From IMG/VR virus record IMGVR_UViG_3300030385_000086, positions 1-27,405 of that record: a stretch of DNA of 27,405 nucleotides; one strand, given 5' to 3'. The notes under the pieces were generated by a model that saw only the letters and a list, made by a program, of their open reading frames with translations, was not told the DNA's origin and ran no database searches. The DNA comes from a virus. How positions within the stretch are numbered: position 1 is the stretch's first letter; the number at the start of each line of letters is the position of its first letter. Shown in pieces: positions 15,745 to 22,377 of the stretch. The translations under genes were made by a program, and so were the position numbers.

Positions 15745-15987
15745 ATGAAAATGAAAATGAAAATTACAAACAAAAAAACAGGTCATAGCTTTAACCTGAG
15801 CGGTAAAGGGGCGGCAGATTTCTTTTACTCTAAAAATGCTAATGGAGAACACATCAATACTTTAGATAACTATTCTATTGATGATAACACTAATGATATA
15901 AGCCAAACTAAATTCTTTTTGTGTTGCTTTGGTTTAATAGCTTTAGCTTTAGGTTCTTTTTTATTACACTTACACTTAAACTACTAA
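15745..15987 (+). CDS. Small C-tail membrane protein, first early gene
   Basis: 80 residues. A basic start (MKMKMKITNKKTGHSFNLSG) is followed by a polar region and one membrane segment near the C-terminus (TKFFLCCFGLIALALGSFLL, about 55-74). Three in-frame ATGs lie in the first five codons; the first is taken. As the first gene after the early control region, it may be an early takeover protein acting at the inner membrane (inference). No family is recognised. Confidence 0.55.
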   Translation: MKMKMKITNKKTGHSFNLSGKGAADFFYSKNANGEHINTLDNYSIDDNTNDISQTKFFLCCFGLIALALGSFLLHLHLNY

Positions 15988-15988
15988 T

Positions 15989-16273
15989 ATGATACTAGAA
16001 TGCGATTCATATTATTTTTATCCTAATGGAGAATTTAAAACAACTTCTAAATGGAATGAAGAATTTAAGTGTTATGAAAGTGACATACAAGATTACAGCC
16101 AAGCAATAAGAATCTTTGGAACTAGAAAACAAATAGATAAAGCGTTTAATGACTATTGTGAAGTTTCAGGGCTTAATGTAGATGAAGGCTATGACTTTAA
16201 GGATAAAGATAAATTAAAAGAATATAAAAAACACTATAAAAATAAGGCACTAATAATAAATTTAAAACAATGA
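15989..16273 (+). CDS. Hypothetical early protein
   Basis: 94 residues, starting one base after the previous stop. MILECDSYYFYPNGEFKTTS opens a small mixed alpha/beta-looking protein with many aromatic and charged residues and a basic, Lys-rich end. No motif is recognised. Its stop overlaps the start of the next gene (ATGA at 16270-16273), so it is part of the early operon. Confidence 0.6.
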   Translation: MILECDSYYFYPNGEFKTTSKWNEEFKCYESDIQDYSQAIRIFGTRKQIDKAFNDYCEVSGLNVDEGYDFKDKDKLKEYKKHYKNKALIINLKQ

Positions 16274-16599
16274 CACCAATACCTTTAGAAGAACCAAGAT
16301 CAGAATGTTGTGATGCAAAGTATCATGACCCAGGCTATCCTGACAATGATATTTGTAGTGACTGCAAAGAACACTCAGAACCATTTGAGGAAGAAGAAGA
16401 AGAAGAATTAATACACAAAAGAATGAATGATATTAATACATTCCAAGCCCACGAAAATGAAGTGTATTTAAGGGGAACAGATGAATATGGCAAAGACTTT
16501 CAAATCTGTTTTGATAGCTACAACTTCTTAGAATGGATTGATACAGAACACTTAGAAATTATAAAAGAACAACTAACTAAATACATAAAAACGAAATGA
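16270..16599 (+). CDS. Zinc-ribbon-like early protein
   Basis: 109 residues. The N-terminus holds two cysteine pairs, SECCDAKY and DICSDCKEH, about 15 residues apart, as in a small zinc ribbon, followed by an acidic run of seven Glu (about 40-47) and a C-terminal helix. I recall similar short zinc-finger proteins in flavobacterial phages. Overlaps both neighbours by ATGA. Likely binds nucleic acid or a host protein; role unknown. Confidence 0.6.
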   Translation: MTPIPLEEPRSECCDAKYHDPGYPDNDICSDCKEHSEPFEEEEEEELIHKRMNDINTFQAHENEVYLRGTDEYGKDFQICFDSYNFLEWIDTEHLEIIKEQLTKYIKTK

Positions 16600-16994
16600 A
16601 AACGGAAAAGATTAAGGAAAAATACCACCACTATGGACTAGACAAAGATGATGTCTTTAAACATCAGCATTATGTCATAATAACTAGGTCAGGAATTGAT
16701 AAGATTCAAGCAATAGAAGGGATAGAAATTGACTATGAAGTGATTAAATGCGAAAAGGACTTTTGTGTTGTTAAGGCTCACGCAAAAAAAGATAACAATG
16801 AGGCGTTTATACAAACATTCGGCTCAGCTTTAAAAGGAGAAGGATTTAAAGATGGAAATTGCAATACTTGGTATGTAATGGAAATGGCAGAGAAAAGGGC
16901 TATGAGCAGAGCAGTTCTAAAACTTACAGGGTTCTATGAACTTGGGGTATTTGGAGAAGATGAAAGTGAGGATTTTAAAAAAAGTAATAACTAA
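16596..16994 (+). CDS. Putative single-strand annealing/recombination protein
   Basis: 132 residues. It contains a beta-rich middle (EVIKCEKDFCVVKAHAKKDN) and a strongly conserved-looking end TWYVMEMAEKRAMSRAVLKL-TGFYELGVFGEDE. The A-E-K-R-A-M-S-R-A-V helix resembles the AxxRAxxRAL helix of Rad52/ERF-like annealing proteins, and the next gene encodes an SSB-like protein, the usual partner. The protein is shorter than typical annealases, so the assignment is tentative. It overlaps the preceding gene by 4 bases. Confidence 0.45.
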   Translation: MKTEKIKEKYHHYGLDKDDVFKHQHYVIITRSGIDKIQAIEGIEIDYEVIKCEKDFCVVKAHAKKDNNEAFIQTFGSALKGEGFKDGNCNTWYVMEMAEKRAMSRAVLKLTGFYELGVFGEDESEDFKKSNN

Positions 16995-17008
16995 ATAAAT
17001 AAAAAATT

Positions 17009-17332
17009 ATGGAAGTAACAGGAAAATTAGTAAAGAAACTTGATCTTGAAACAGGAACAAGTAAAGCAGGAAAGGAATGGCAGAAGCAAACAGTTGTAAT
17101 TGATACAGGTGAAGATTTTAACAACTTAATTGCTATTAGTTCTTTTGGAGATAAAATGCAGAAAATGAATATGTTAGAAGAAGGAATGACAGTAAGCATT
17201 ATGTGTAATGTTTATTCAAGAGAATACAATGGCAAATACTACCATAATATAGAGGGCTACCACTTTGCAAATCAAACAGACAACCCTGAAGTAAATGCAG
17301 ACTTTACAACTTCAGATGATACCCCCTTTTAG
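17009..17332 (+). CDS. DUF3127 OB-fold protein, SSB-like
   Basis: 107 residues. Begins MEVTGKLVKKLDLETGTSKA with GKEWQKQTVVIDTG, then a strand pattern ending VSIMCNVYSREYNGKYYHNI; this is the DUF3127 pattern, predicted as an OB fold. The extreme C-terminus is DDTPF (103-107), like the acidic DDIPF tip by which bacterial SSB recruits partners. That combination argues it binds single-stranded DNA in phage replication. It lies between an annealing-like protein and replication genes, with an A-rich leader (taaataaataaaaaatt). Confidence 0.75.
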   Translation: MEVTGKLVKKLDLETGTSKAGKEWQKQTVVIDTGEDFNNLIAISSFGDKMQKMNMLEEGMTVSIMCNVYSREYNGKYYHNIEGYHFANQTDNPEVNADFTTSDDTPF

Positions 17333-17333
17333 G

Positions 17334-17843
17334 ATGATAGAAGCAATTAATTTTAAAATCTTATGTGATCTTACTACAAATTTAGTAGGGTTGGGTAAGG
17401 GTTCTCTTGCTTATAAAAGCCGAAAGCAAAAATATCAAGTGCCTAGAGCTGTTGCAAGTGTAGTTGCTAGGATGGTAGATGAAACCCATAGAGCTACAAT
17501 AGCCAAAGAACTTAAAAGAGATAGAAGCTTAGTGTATCATTATGAGAAAATGCATGAATCTAATTACAGGTCATTTCCTAAATATCGTGAAATTTTTAAT
17601 CAGGTTTATAATGCTTATAGCAACCTACAAGGAGCTAAGAGAACTTTCGTAGATGAACGAGAATTAGAAATATATTTAAGAGATAATGGAGTTAAAAGTA
17701 GCAAGAAACATCAAACTACAATTAGAGTTACATCAGGAAGATTTGAAACTGATATTAAAGTTTCTTACAAAGACTTCTACAACCAATTAGAAAAGTGTAA
17801 GTTTGTTCTCACAGATTGCAACTACAACTTAGAAATTATTTAA
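17334..17843 (+). CDS. DnaA domain IV-like DNA-binding protein
   Basis: 169 residues from ATG 17334; the frame is open further upstream but only overlaps the SSB-like gene. Residues about 29-72 (RKQKYQVPRAVASVVARMVD, then IAKELKRDRSLVYHYEKM) follow the layout of the C-terminal DNA-binding domain of DnaA: P-R-x-x-A near the start of one helix and RDRSLVYHY where DnaA has the signature RDHTTVLHA. No AAA+ ATPase domain is present. It stands directly before the initiator gene, with TAATG overlap. Likely role: recognition of an origin or recruitment of host replication proteins. Alternative: a transcription regulator. Confidence 0.55.
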   Translation: MIEAINFKILCDLTTNLVGLGKGSLAYKSRKQKYQVPRAVASVVARMVDETHRATIAKELKRDRSLVYHYEKMHESNYRSFPKYREIFNQVYNAYSNLQGAKRTFVDERELEIYLRDNGVKSSKKHQTTIRVTSGRFETDIKVSYKDFYNQLEKCKFVLTDCNYNLEII

Positions 17844-18448
17844 TGACAAAACCAAATTACTATGCTGTTATTCCTGCTGAGGTAAGGTACAATAAAAAGC
17901 TCACCCCAAATGCCAAACTTCTTTATGCCGAAATAACAGCACTATGTAATATGAATGGTAAATGTACAGCTTCAACTCAATACTTCTGCAATCTTTATGA
18001 AGTTAGTAAAGTATCAATACAAAAATGGTTAAAGATTTTAGAGGATCATAACTATATTAAGCGTATTAACATTTATAAACTAGGTAGTAAACAAATAGAA
18101 GCAAGGGTGATAACTTTGGTTAATATGCCTAGTAAAGAAAAGTTTACAGATAATACTAATATAAATATAACTAATACTAATCTTACAGATAGTAATAAAA
18201 AGGCGAGCTTTAAAAAACCAAAATTAAATGAAGTTAAAGATTATTGTATCTTACGGAAAAATAATATAGATGCTGAAGCTTTTATTGACTTCTATGAAAG
18301 CAAGGGGTGGCAAATTGGAAAGGAAACAATGAAGGATTGGAAAGCTTGTGTAAGAACTTGGGAGCGTAGAGAAACAAAGAAACCACAAACAATGAGTAAA
18401 ATTGACAGTCAATTAAACGAATACTTAAAAGGTAAAGAATATTTATGA
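17843..18448 (+). CDS. Replication initiator protein
   Basis: 201 residues from ATG 17843 (TAATG overlap with the preceding stop). N-terminal winged helix, about 8-80: YYAVIPAEVRYNKKLTPNAK, then a helix-turn-helix ending VSIQKWLKILEDHNYIKR. This is the replisome-organiser type domain of phage initiators. A polar Asn/Thr linker (about 98-125) follows. The C-terminal part (KLNEVKDYCILRKNNIDAEA, FIDFYESKGWQIGKETMKDW) is the module I associate with recruiting the helicase loader or helicase in Bacteroidetes phage initiators. Known parallel: lambda O, with origin repeats inside its linker. No phage helicase is recognised, so host DnaB is presumably recruited. Confidence 0.75.
   Translation: MTKPNYYAVIPAEVRYNKKLTPNAKLLYAEITALCNMNGKCTASTQYFCNLYEVSKVSIQKWLKILEDHNYIKRINIYKLGSKQIEARVITLVNMPSKEKFTDNTNINITNTNLTDSNKKASFKKPKLNEVKDYCILRKNNIDAEAFIDFYESKGWQIGKETMKDWKACVRTWERRETKKPQTMSKIDSQLNEYLKGKEYL
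18144..18191 (+). repeat. Iteron-like repeats in initiator linker, candidate origin
   Basis: Within the AT-rich linker of the initiator gene TTACAGATA occurs at 18144-18152 and 18183-18191, and TAATACTAAT at 18151-18160 and 18172-18181, 21 bases apart (two helical turns). Placement matches the lambda origin inside gene O. They could also be chance repeats in codons for Asn, Thr and Ile. Confidence 0.4.
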
Positions 18449-18624
18449 CTTCAGAACAATTATTTAAAAACCTTTTATCAAATTTACACGATTTGCAAGA
18501 TGATGTTATATGCCCTAGAGATGTCTTAGATGATTTAGGAGATGATTTAGATTTATATGTAGATATAGAAGTAGAGAAAAGGTTAGATGAATTAGATGAT
18601 ACAATTAAAGAAATAAAATTATGA
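18445..18624 (+). CDS. Small acidic protein
   Basis: 59 residues (MTSEQLFKNLLSNLHDLQDD ...), about one third Asp or Glu, helical looking. The gene fills the space between initiator and next gene exactly, overlapping both by ATGA (18445-18448 and 18621-18624). That tight fit is strong evidence for a real gene. Function unknown; the acidity would suit a DNA mimic or a partner of a basic protein, which is speculation. Confidence 0.65.
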   Translation: MTSEQLFKNLLSNLHDLQDDVICPRDVLDDLGDDLDLYVDIEVEKRLDELDDTIKEIKL

Positions 18625-18992
18625 AACCATTAAAACAAGAAAACTTTGAAGAGTTGAAAAAAAAGGTTTATGACCTTTTAAACGAAACAAAAATAGAGAT
18701 AGGACATAATACTGATGGAAAAACTTTAGCCAGTTTAACTAGAATATTTACCAAAGATTTAATAAGAGAAAAACGATTTGGAGATATGACTTTTAATCAA
18801 GTTCAAGATGCTTTTAAAGTTGCAGTAAGATTTGGAAAAGATGAACCATTTTTAAATATTAGAACTTTTTATAAATGGATATGGGCTCATAAAAAAGAAC
18901 GTATTGACGTTGCAACACACCAAGTAGAAACATTAAAAGAAAATCCTAAAGATGTTTTATATTATCAAGAACCAATTAAACTGCTCAAATGA
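18621..18992 (+). CDS. Hypothetical replication-region protein
   Basis: 123 residues. Mostly helical, with LTRIFTKDLIREKRFGDMTF-NQVQDAFKVAVRFG and a segment FLNIRTFYKWIWAHKKER. I have seen this layout (a helical domain ending in 'NIRTFYKWI') beside initiators in Bacteroidetes phages and suspect a helicase loader or primase-associated role, but no ATPase or catalytic motif is visible. Overlaps both neighbours by 4 bases. Confidence 0.6.
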   Translation: MKPLKQENFEELKKKVYDLLNETKIEIGHNTDGKTLASLTRIFTKDLIREKRFGDMTFNQVQDAFKVAVRFGKDEPFLNIRTFYKWIWAHKKERIDVATHQVETLKENPKDVLYYQEPIKLLK

Positions 18993-19594
18993 AGATATTA
19001 AATTTATATGCAGGAATTGGTGGTAATAGGCACTTGTGGGGTGAAGATCATCAAATAACGGCAGTAGAGATTAATTCAGAAATTGCTTCTGTTTATAAAA
19101 GTAAATTTCCTAATGACAATGTAATAGTTGCAGATGCTCATTCTTACTTATTGGAACACTACAAAGAGTTTGATTTTATATGGAGTAGCCCCCCCTGCCC
19201 CTCCCATAGTAAATTATGTTATAGCCTAAAGCAAAAAAAATATATTGATGTAGCCTTATATCAACAAATTATCTTACTTAAATCTTGGTTTAAGGGTAAG
19301 TGGGTAATTGAGAATGTTGTCCCTTATTATGAATACCTAGTAGAGCCTTCTTTCATAATAGGTAGGCATCCATTTTGGAGTAATTTTAATGTACCTACTT
19401 TAGAGGTGAAAAATATAGATATATCAAGGAGCAATGTTAAGGAATTATCAGAATATCTAGGAATCCCTGAACCAAAATATGGAGCAAGATTAGCTTTAAG
19501 GAATTGTGTTGAGCCAAAAACAGGTTTACATATTTTAAATTGTGCACAAGGAATTATTAAAGAAAACAATGTACAACAAAACAAATTATTTTAA
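18989..19594 (+). CDS. Short DNA cytosine-5 methyltransferase
   Basis: 201 residues. Motif I LYAGIGG (6-12) binds S-adenosylmethionine, motif IV SSPPCPSHS carries the catalytic Cys70, and motif VI is VIENV with Glu108. These define a C5 cytosine methyltransferase. At about 200 residues it is much shorter than the usual 300-400, with only a reduced target recognition part (about 115-175, ISRSNVKELSEYLGIPEPKY) before a C-terminal R-L-A-L-R-N-C segment. No restriction enzyme gene is adjacent, so it is a solitary phage enzyme. Probably protects phage DNA from host restriction or marks it. Overlaps the previous gene by 4 bases. Confidence 0.88.
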   Translation: MKILNLYAGIGGNRHLWGEDHQITAVEINSEIASVYKSKFPNDNVIVADAHSYLLEHYKEFDFIWSSPPCPSHSKLCYSLKQKKYIDVALYQQIILLKSWFKGKWVIENVVPYYEYLVEPSFIIGRHPFWSNFNVPTLEVKNIDISRSNVKELSEYLGIPEPKYGARLALRNCVEPKTGLHILNCAQGIIKENNVQQNKLF

Positions 19595-19595
19595 A

Positions 19596-19907
19596 ATGAA
19601 AACAAAAGAAGTTGTAAGAGAATTACTAACTATTAAGCCTCATTTAAGAGATAATGACAATATGTTAATAGCTGCTTATTGGTGGAGAGAATTAAAGAGA
19701 AAAGAAATTGATCCTAACAAAATGAATGGCTTAGAGTTCATGCAAATGTTTGCTAACAACAAACTGACTAACATAAAGACTATTGAAAGAATGAGGCGAA
19801 AATTACAAGAAGAATGTCCTGAGTTAAGGGGCAGGGCTTATGAATTAAGAAAAGGGAAAATACAAGATAAATGGAAAGAAGATTTGGGTTATGCTAAAAA
19901 CAATTAG
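19596..19907 (+). CDS. Hypothetical protein next to NinG
   Basis: 103 residues from ATG 19596, one base after the methyltransferase stop; the frame is open upstream but only inside that gene. Sequence MKTKEVVRELLTIKPHLRDN-DNMLIAAYWWREL and a basic C-terminal helix (IKTIERMRRKLQEECPELRG) are recalled from other Bacteroidetes phages, where it often lies beside nuclease genes. Likely helical and nucleic-acid associated. No function known. Its 3' end overlaps the NinG gene by 17 bases. Confidence 0.65.
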   Translation: MKTKEVVRELLTIKPHLRDNDNMLIAAYWWRELKRKEIDPNKMNGLEFMQMFANNKLTNIKTIERMRRKLQEECPELRGRAYELRKGKIQDKWKEDLGYAKNN

Positions 19908-20298
19908 CAAATTAAAAAAAGAACTTGACAAATGGTTTAGTCTTTTCATAAGACTTAGAGATGCTGATGATTTGGGCTTTGTAAAGTGCTTTACATCAGG
20001 ACGTTACTATCACTATAAGAATATTCATGCAGGTCATTTTATCTCTAGGACAGCTCACCCAACTAGGTGGGATGAGGTTAATGTACAACCACAGTCAGTA
20101 GCAGATAATCTTTTTGGTCAAGGGGAGCAATACAAGTTTGGAAGGGAATTAGATTTACAATATGGCGAAGGAACTGCTGAGGGTTTACAACAAAAAGCTA
20201 GGGAAATACAAAAGTTTTCAAGAGTTGATTATGAAGAAAAGATAAGTTATTACAAATCGGCTGTTGAAAAGTTGAAAAAAGAAAAGGGAATAGAGTAA
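19891..20298 (+). CDS. ninG: NinG/Rap-like nuclease with lost zinc cysteines
   Basis: 135 residues. KLKKELDKWFSLFIRLRDAD, VKCFTSGRYYHYKNIHAGHF and TRWDEVNVQPQ-x-x-x-x-NLFGQGEQYKFG align with NinG of lambda, a Holliday-junction-cutting HNH-type protein. The core His in HAGHF (His46 and His49) and Asn73 remain. But where the family has CxTC and QCxxCN, this protein has C-F-T-S (Cys33, Ser36) and Q-S-V-A-D-N (Ser69, Asp72), so three of the four expected zinc ligands are missing. Either it belongs to a cysteine-poor branch or it has altered activity. Role: recombination or resolution during replication. Confidence 0.7.
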   Translation: MLKTISKLKKELDKWFSLFIRLRDADDLGFVKCFTSGRYYHYKNIHAGHFISRTAHPTRWDEVNVQPQSVADNLFGQGEQYKFGRELDLQYGEGTAEGLQQKAREIQKFSRVDYEEKISYYKSAVEKLKKEKGIE

Positions 20299-20307
20299 CT
20301 TTTTTTT

Positions 20308-20315
20308 TATCTTTG
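20308..20315 (+). promoter_or_regulatory. Possible host-type -7 box
   Basis: TATCTTTG matches the Bacteroidetes -7 consensus TAnnTTTG and stands 4 bases before the ATG at 20320, after a T-rich tract. No TTG -33 element is found at the usual distance, so this is a weak candidate for a promoter of the block with the sigma-like gene; a transcript from it would be almost leaderless. Confidence 0.4.
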
Positions 20316-20319
20316 GCGT

Positions 20320-20676
20320 ATGCATAAGCCGATTTATTCAAGTGAAGAACATAGAACAATAATTGAGGTTTATAGTTCCACGTGCAAACAGTTCACACAA
20401 GAAATCACAACCCAAAGTAGGTATAATAATTACCTTGAAGTAGTAGATTTGATAGTGGAATACTCAAACGGGTACGGCTCAGGATTAAAAGAAAACAATT
20501 TTTATGATTGGATAATGATAATACCAATAAACCTTTCAGTTGCAACAAGTGGATTTTTTGCAGGAATAGAAACTAAAAGCAACTCTGCAGTAGTAAGGGC
20601 TTATAGGGTGGTACTGGATCAGCTTCTTGAAGAAACAGTAAGCAGGCTAGATGAATTAGACCCAACTAATGACTGA
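20320..20676 (+). CDS. Hypothetical protein
   Basis: 118 residues (MHKPIYSSEEHRTIIEVYSS ...). Mixed composition, mainly helical, with one moderately hydrophobic stretch (IMIIPINLSVATSGFFAG, about 65-82) that is not a clear membrane segment. No motif is recognised. It is the first gene after a possible promoter and overlaps the sigma-like gene by 8 bases, so the two are probably co-expressed. Confidence 0.55.
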   Translation: MHKPIYSSEEHRTIIEVYSSTCKQFTQEITTQSRYNNYLEVVDLIVEYSNGYGSGLKENNFYDWIMIIPINLSVATSGFFAGIETKSNSAVVRAYRVVLDQLLEETVSRLDELDPTND

Positions 20677-21223
20677 GATATATTTAGAAATATCTAAGCT
20701 GACAGATAAGTTCAGGACAATGGCTTATGGTTTAACAACTGATGAAAATAAAATAAATGAATCGGTGCAGGAATTGATGTTATATTTTCTGAGTATGAAC
20801 CCAACCACACTTTCTGCTATTTGGGAAAAGGATGGAATAGATGGAGTTACAAGATATGGAGCAGTTGCCCTAAGAAGGGCGTTAACAAGCACAAGAAGTA
20901 ATTTTTATTATAAGTATGAAAAGTATTATACTAATTTATATGGAGTCAATATGACCCATACTTCTCCAGATAATTTTCATAGAAGTATTTATAATATGCC
21001 GAATGAAGAAGTAGATAATACTCAATTAGACAAATTAGAATCTATTGATTTACAGCTTGACAAGTTAAATTGGTACGATAGGGAGTTATTCAAACTCTAT
21101 TACTATGAAGGGAATACACTAGACTCACTGGCTGCTAAGACTAGGATAAGTCGCAACAGCTTATTTACTACAATAGATAAGGTAAGAGAGATACTTAAAA
21201 AAGAATTAAATGAAGATGTATAA
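20669..21223 (+). CDS. Sigma-70-like RNA polymerase factor
   Basis: 184 residues. The N-terminal part (LTDKFRTMAYGLTTDENKIN-ESVQELMLYFL, about 11-41) recalls sigma region 2.1, with the usual acidic/Gln helix. The C-terminal part (DKLNWYDRELFKLYYYEGNT-LDSLAAKTRISRNSLFTTID, about 131-170) reads as region 4: a 'DRELFKLYY' helix followed by a helix-turn-helix. Regions are weakly conserved and no region 3 is present, as in ECF or phage sigma-like factors. Such genes are recurrent in Bacteroidetes phages. It is a candidate to direct host polymerase to the repeated bipartite element before virion genes (inference). Confidence 0.6.
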   Translation: MTEIYLEISKLTDKFRTMAYGLTTDENKINESVQELMLYFLSMNPTTLSAIWEKDGIDGVTRYGAVALRRALTSTRSNFYYKYEKYYTNLYGVNMTHTSPDNFHRSIYNMPNEEVDNTQLDKLESIDLQLDKLNWYDRELFKLYYYEGNTLDSLAAKTRISRNSLFTTIDKVREILKKELNEDV

Positions 21224-21290
21224 CCCTAAAATAAATGATAGCTTCTTTATGCAATTTGGATTTAGGCATCCTAATTGGAAACGAAAATGA
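21210..21290 (+). CDS. 26-residue hypothetical peptide
   Basis: MKMYNPKINDSFFMQFGFRH plus PNWKRK. The gene bridges the space between the sigma-like gene (overlap 14 bases) and the next gene (ATGA overlap at 21287-21290). The fit suggests it is translated, perhaps to couple its neighbours. A second ATG two codons in is an alternative start. No function can be given. Confidence 0.4.
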   Translation: MKMYNPKINDSFFMQFGFRHPNWKRK

Positions 21291-21688
21291 ATAAGTTTTT
21301 TGTGCCCAATGAAGTCTATGATGAAAGGATAGCAATATGCAAGGAGTGTATTTACTATTTCAAGCCAACAGGAAACTGTAAGCGGTGTTTATGTTTCATG
21401 AAGATAAAGGCAAGACTGGCTCCTATGGAATGCCCTCAAAAGTATTGGGAAAAGACTACTGAGGTGACGGCTCCTGATGATTTGCCTCAGCACTTGATAG
21501 ATGAAATACTAGGTATTTGGAAAGACTTAAAAACAGGTAGAGCAAAAGATGTGGTAGCTAAAAAGAAAATGATAGAACTTTATAACACAATACACATGAC
21601 TAACTATGGAGTCGGCACTAATTGTGGTTCTTGTATATCTACTTGCTTTGATGGAATAAAAAAACTATATAAAAAATACAGCGAATGA
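21287..21688 (+). CDS. Zinc-binding protein with CxxC clusters
   Basis: 133 residues from ATG 21287, the first ATG of the frame. Residues about 10-53 form a cysteine-rich module: RIAICKECIYYFKPTGNCKR-CLCFMKIKARLAPMECPQKYW, in the order CxxC, CxxCxC, CP. I recall this treble-clef-like module from flavobacterial phage proteins. A second part carries NCGSCISTCFDGIKKLY near the C-terminus, a further CxxC/C set. Likely binds zinc and perhaps nucleic acid; role unknown. Overlaps its neighbours by 4 bases each. Confidence 0.65.
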   Translation: MNKFFVPNEVYDERIAICKECIYYFKPTGNCKRCLCFMKIKARLAPMECPQKYWEKTTEVTAPDDLPQHLIDEILGIWKDLKTGRAKDVVAKKKMIELYNTIHMTNYGVGTNCGSCISTCFDGIKKLYKKYSE

Positions 21689-21900
21689 GTTATTTAACAC
21701 ACTTAAAAAGAAACAAGATGCACTATTCAAGCAGATGGGTAGTAAAATATGATGATGATGATTTAATAAAAGAGGTCAAGCTCATATACTCCCCTGAAGA
21801 ATATAGGGCGTTTAAAAAACCAAGAACACTAAACACACAAGAGGGTTTAATTAAAATACTAGAAAATGACAAAGAAAGAAGATTACAAATCAAATCCTGA
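21685..21900 (+). CDS. Small hypothetical protein
   Basis: 71 residues (MSYLTHLKRNKMHYSSRWVV ...), basic, with an Asp run (DDDD, about 23-26). ATGA overlap with the preceding gene, and its end overlaps the DUF3310 gene by 35 bases in another frame. No motif is recognised. Confidence 0.5.
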   Translation: MSYLTHLKRNKMHYSSRWVVKYDDDDLIKEVKLIYSPEEYRAFKKPRTLNTQEGLIKILENDKERRLQIKS

Positions 21901-22129
21901 GCCACACTATTACACAGGAAAGAAGTACGGCTACTCAGCAAGATGTGTAGTGGAAGATTTTGATCTAAGTTATAATTGTGGTACGGCTGTATCATATTTG
22001 CTTAGAGCAGGGAAAAAAGATGGCAACCCTGCCGAGCAAGATATACAAAAGGCAATTAACCATTTACATTTTGAATTAGATAAGCTATATAAAAAGAATG
22101 ATATTAAAACAGGGGGACTAGCACAATGA
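21866..22129 (+). CDS. DUF3310 protein
   Basis: 87 residues. The sequence HYYTGKKYGYSARCVVEDFD-LSYNCGTAVSYLLRAGKKDG-NPAEQDIQKAINHLHFELDK follows DUF3310, with the conserved H-Y start, the 'f-x-L-s-y-N-x-G-x-A-v-x-Y-l-x-R-a-G-x-K' core and the 'D-x-x-K-A-x-x-h-L' helix. Known: small phage proteins of this family are predicted nucleotide-kinase-like or nucleotide-binding proteins; the T7-type gene 1.7 relatives phosphorylate dTMP/dGMP. An activity here is inferred only from family. Overlaps the next gene by 4 bases. Confidence 0.75.
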   Translation: MTKKEDYKSNPEPHYYTGKKYGYSARCVVEDFDLSYNCGTAVSYLLRAGKKDGNPAEQDIQKAINHLHFELDKLYKKNDIKTGGLAQ

Positions 22130-22377
22130 CACTATACAAATGCAAATGTGGAAAGACTAAAGAAATAAGTAGGGCTACAATAGGGCTTAGGGATGGCGAA
22201 TGGGTAACTGTTCAAGCCCTATGTGATTGTAGTCTTTATATGGATAGTGAACCTGAAGAAGGAATGCCTACATTAATAAGAACTGAAGAATCACTAAGCA
22301 AGAAAGGTGATAAACTTTGGGATAGTGCTAAAGAAAAACTAATAGGTGAAAGGGGTGTCAACGAATCCTTTGATTAA
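22126..22377 (+). CDS. Zinc-ribbon hypothetical protein
   Basis: 83 residues. YKCKCGKTKEISRATIGLRD-GEWVTVQALCDC shows two CxC pairs typical of a zinc ribbon, followed by a conserved-looking MDSEPEEGMPTLIRTEESLS. I recall this protein as widespread in flavobacterial phages beside NinB or DUF3310. Function unknown; nucleic-acid binding is possible. Its stop overlaps the NinB-like start by one base. Confidence 0.65.
   Translation: MTLYKCKCGKTKEISRATIGLRDGEWVTVQALCDCSLYMDSEPEEGMPTLIRTEESLSKKGDKLWDSAKEKLIGERGVNESFD

Noticed and set aside
18144-18191. CRISPR-like repeats in the initiator gene
   Set aside because: Repeats are only 9-10 bases, overlap coding codons and lack regular spacers; an origin is the better reading.
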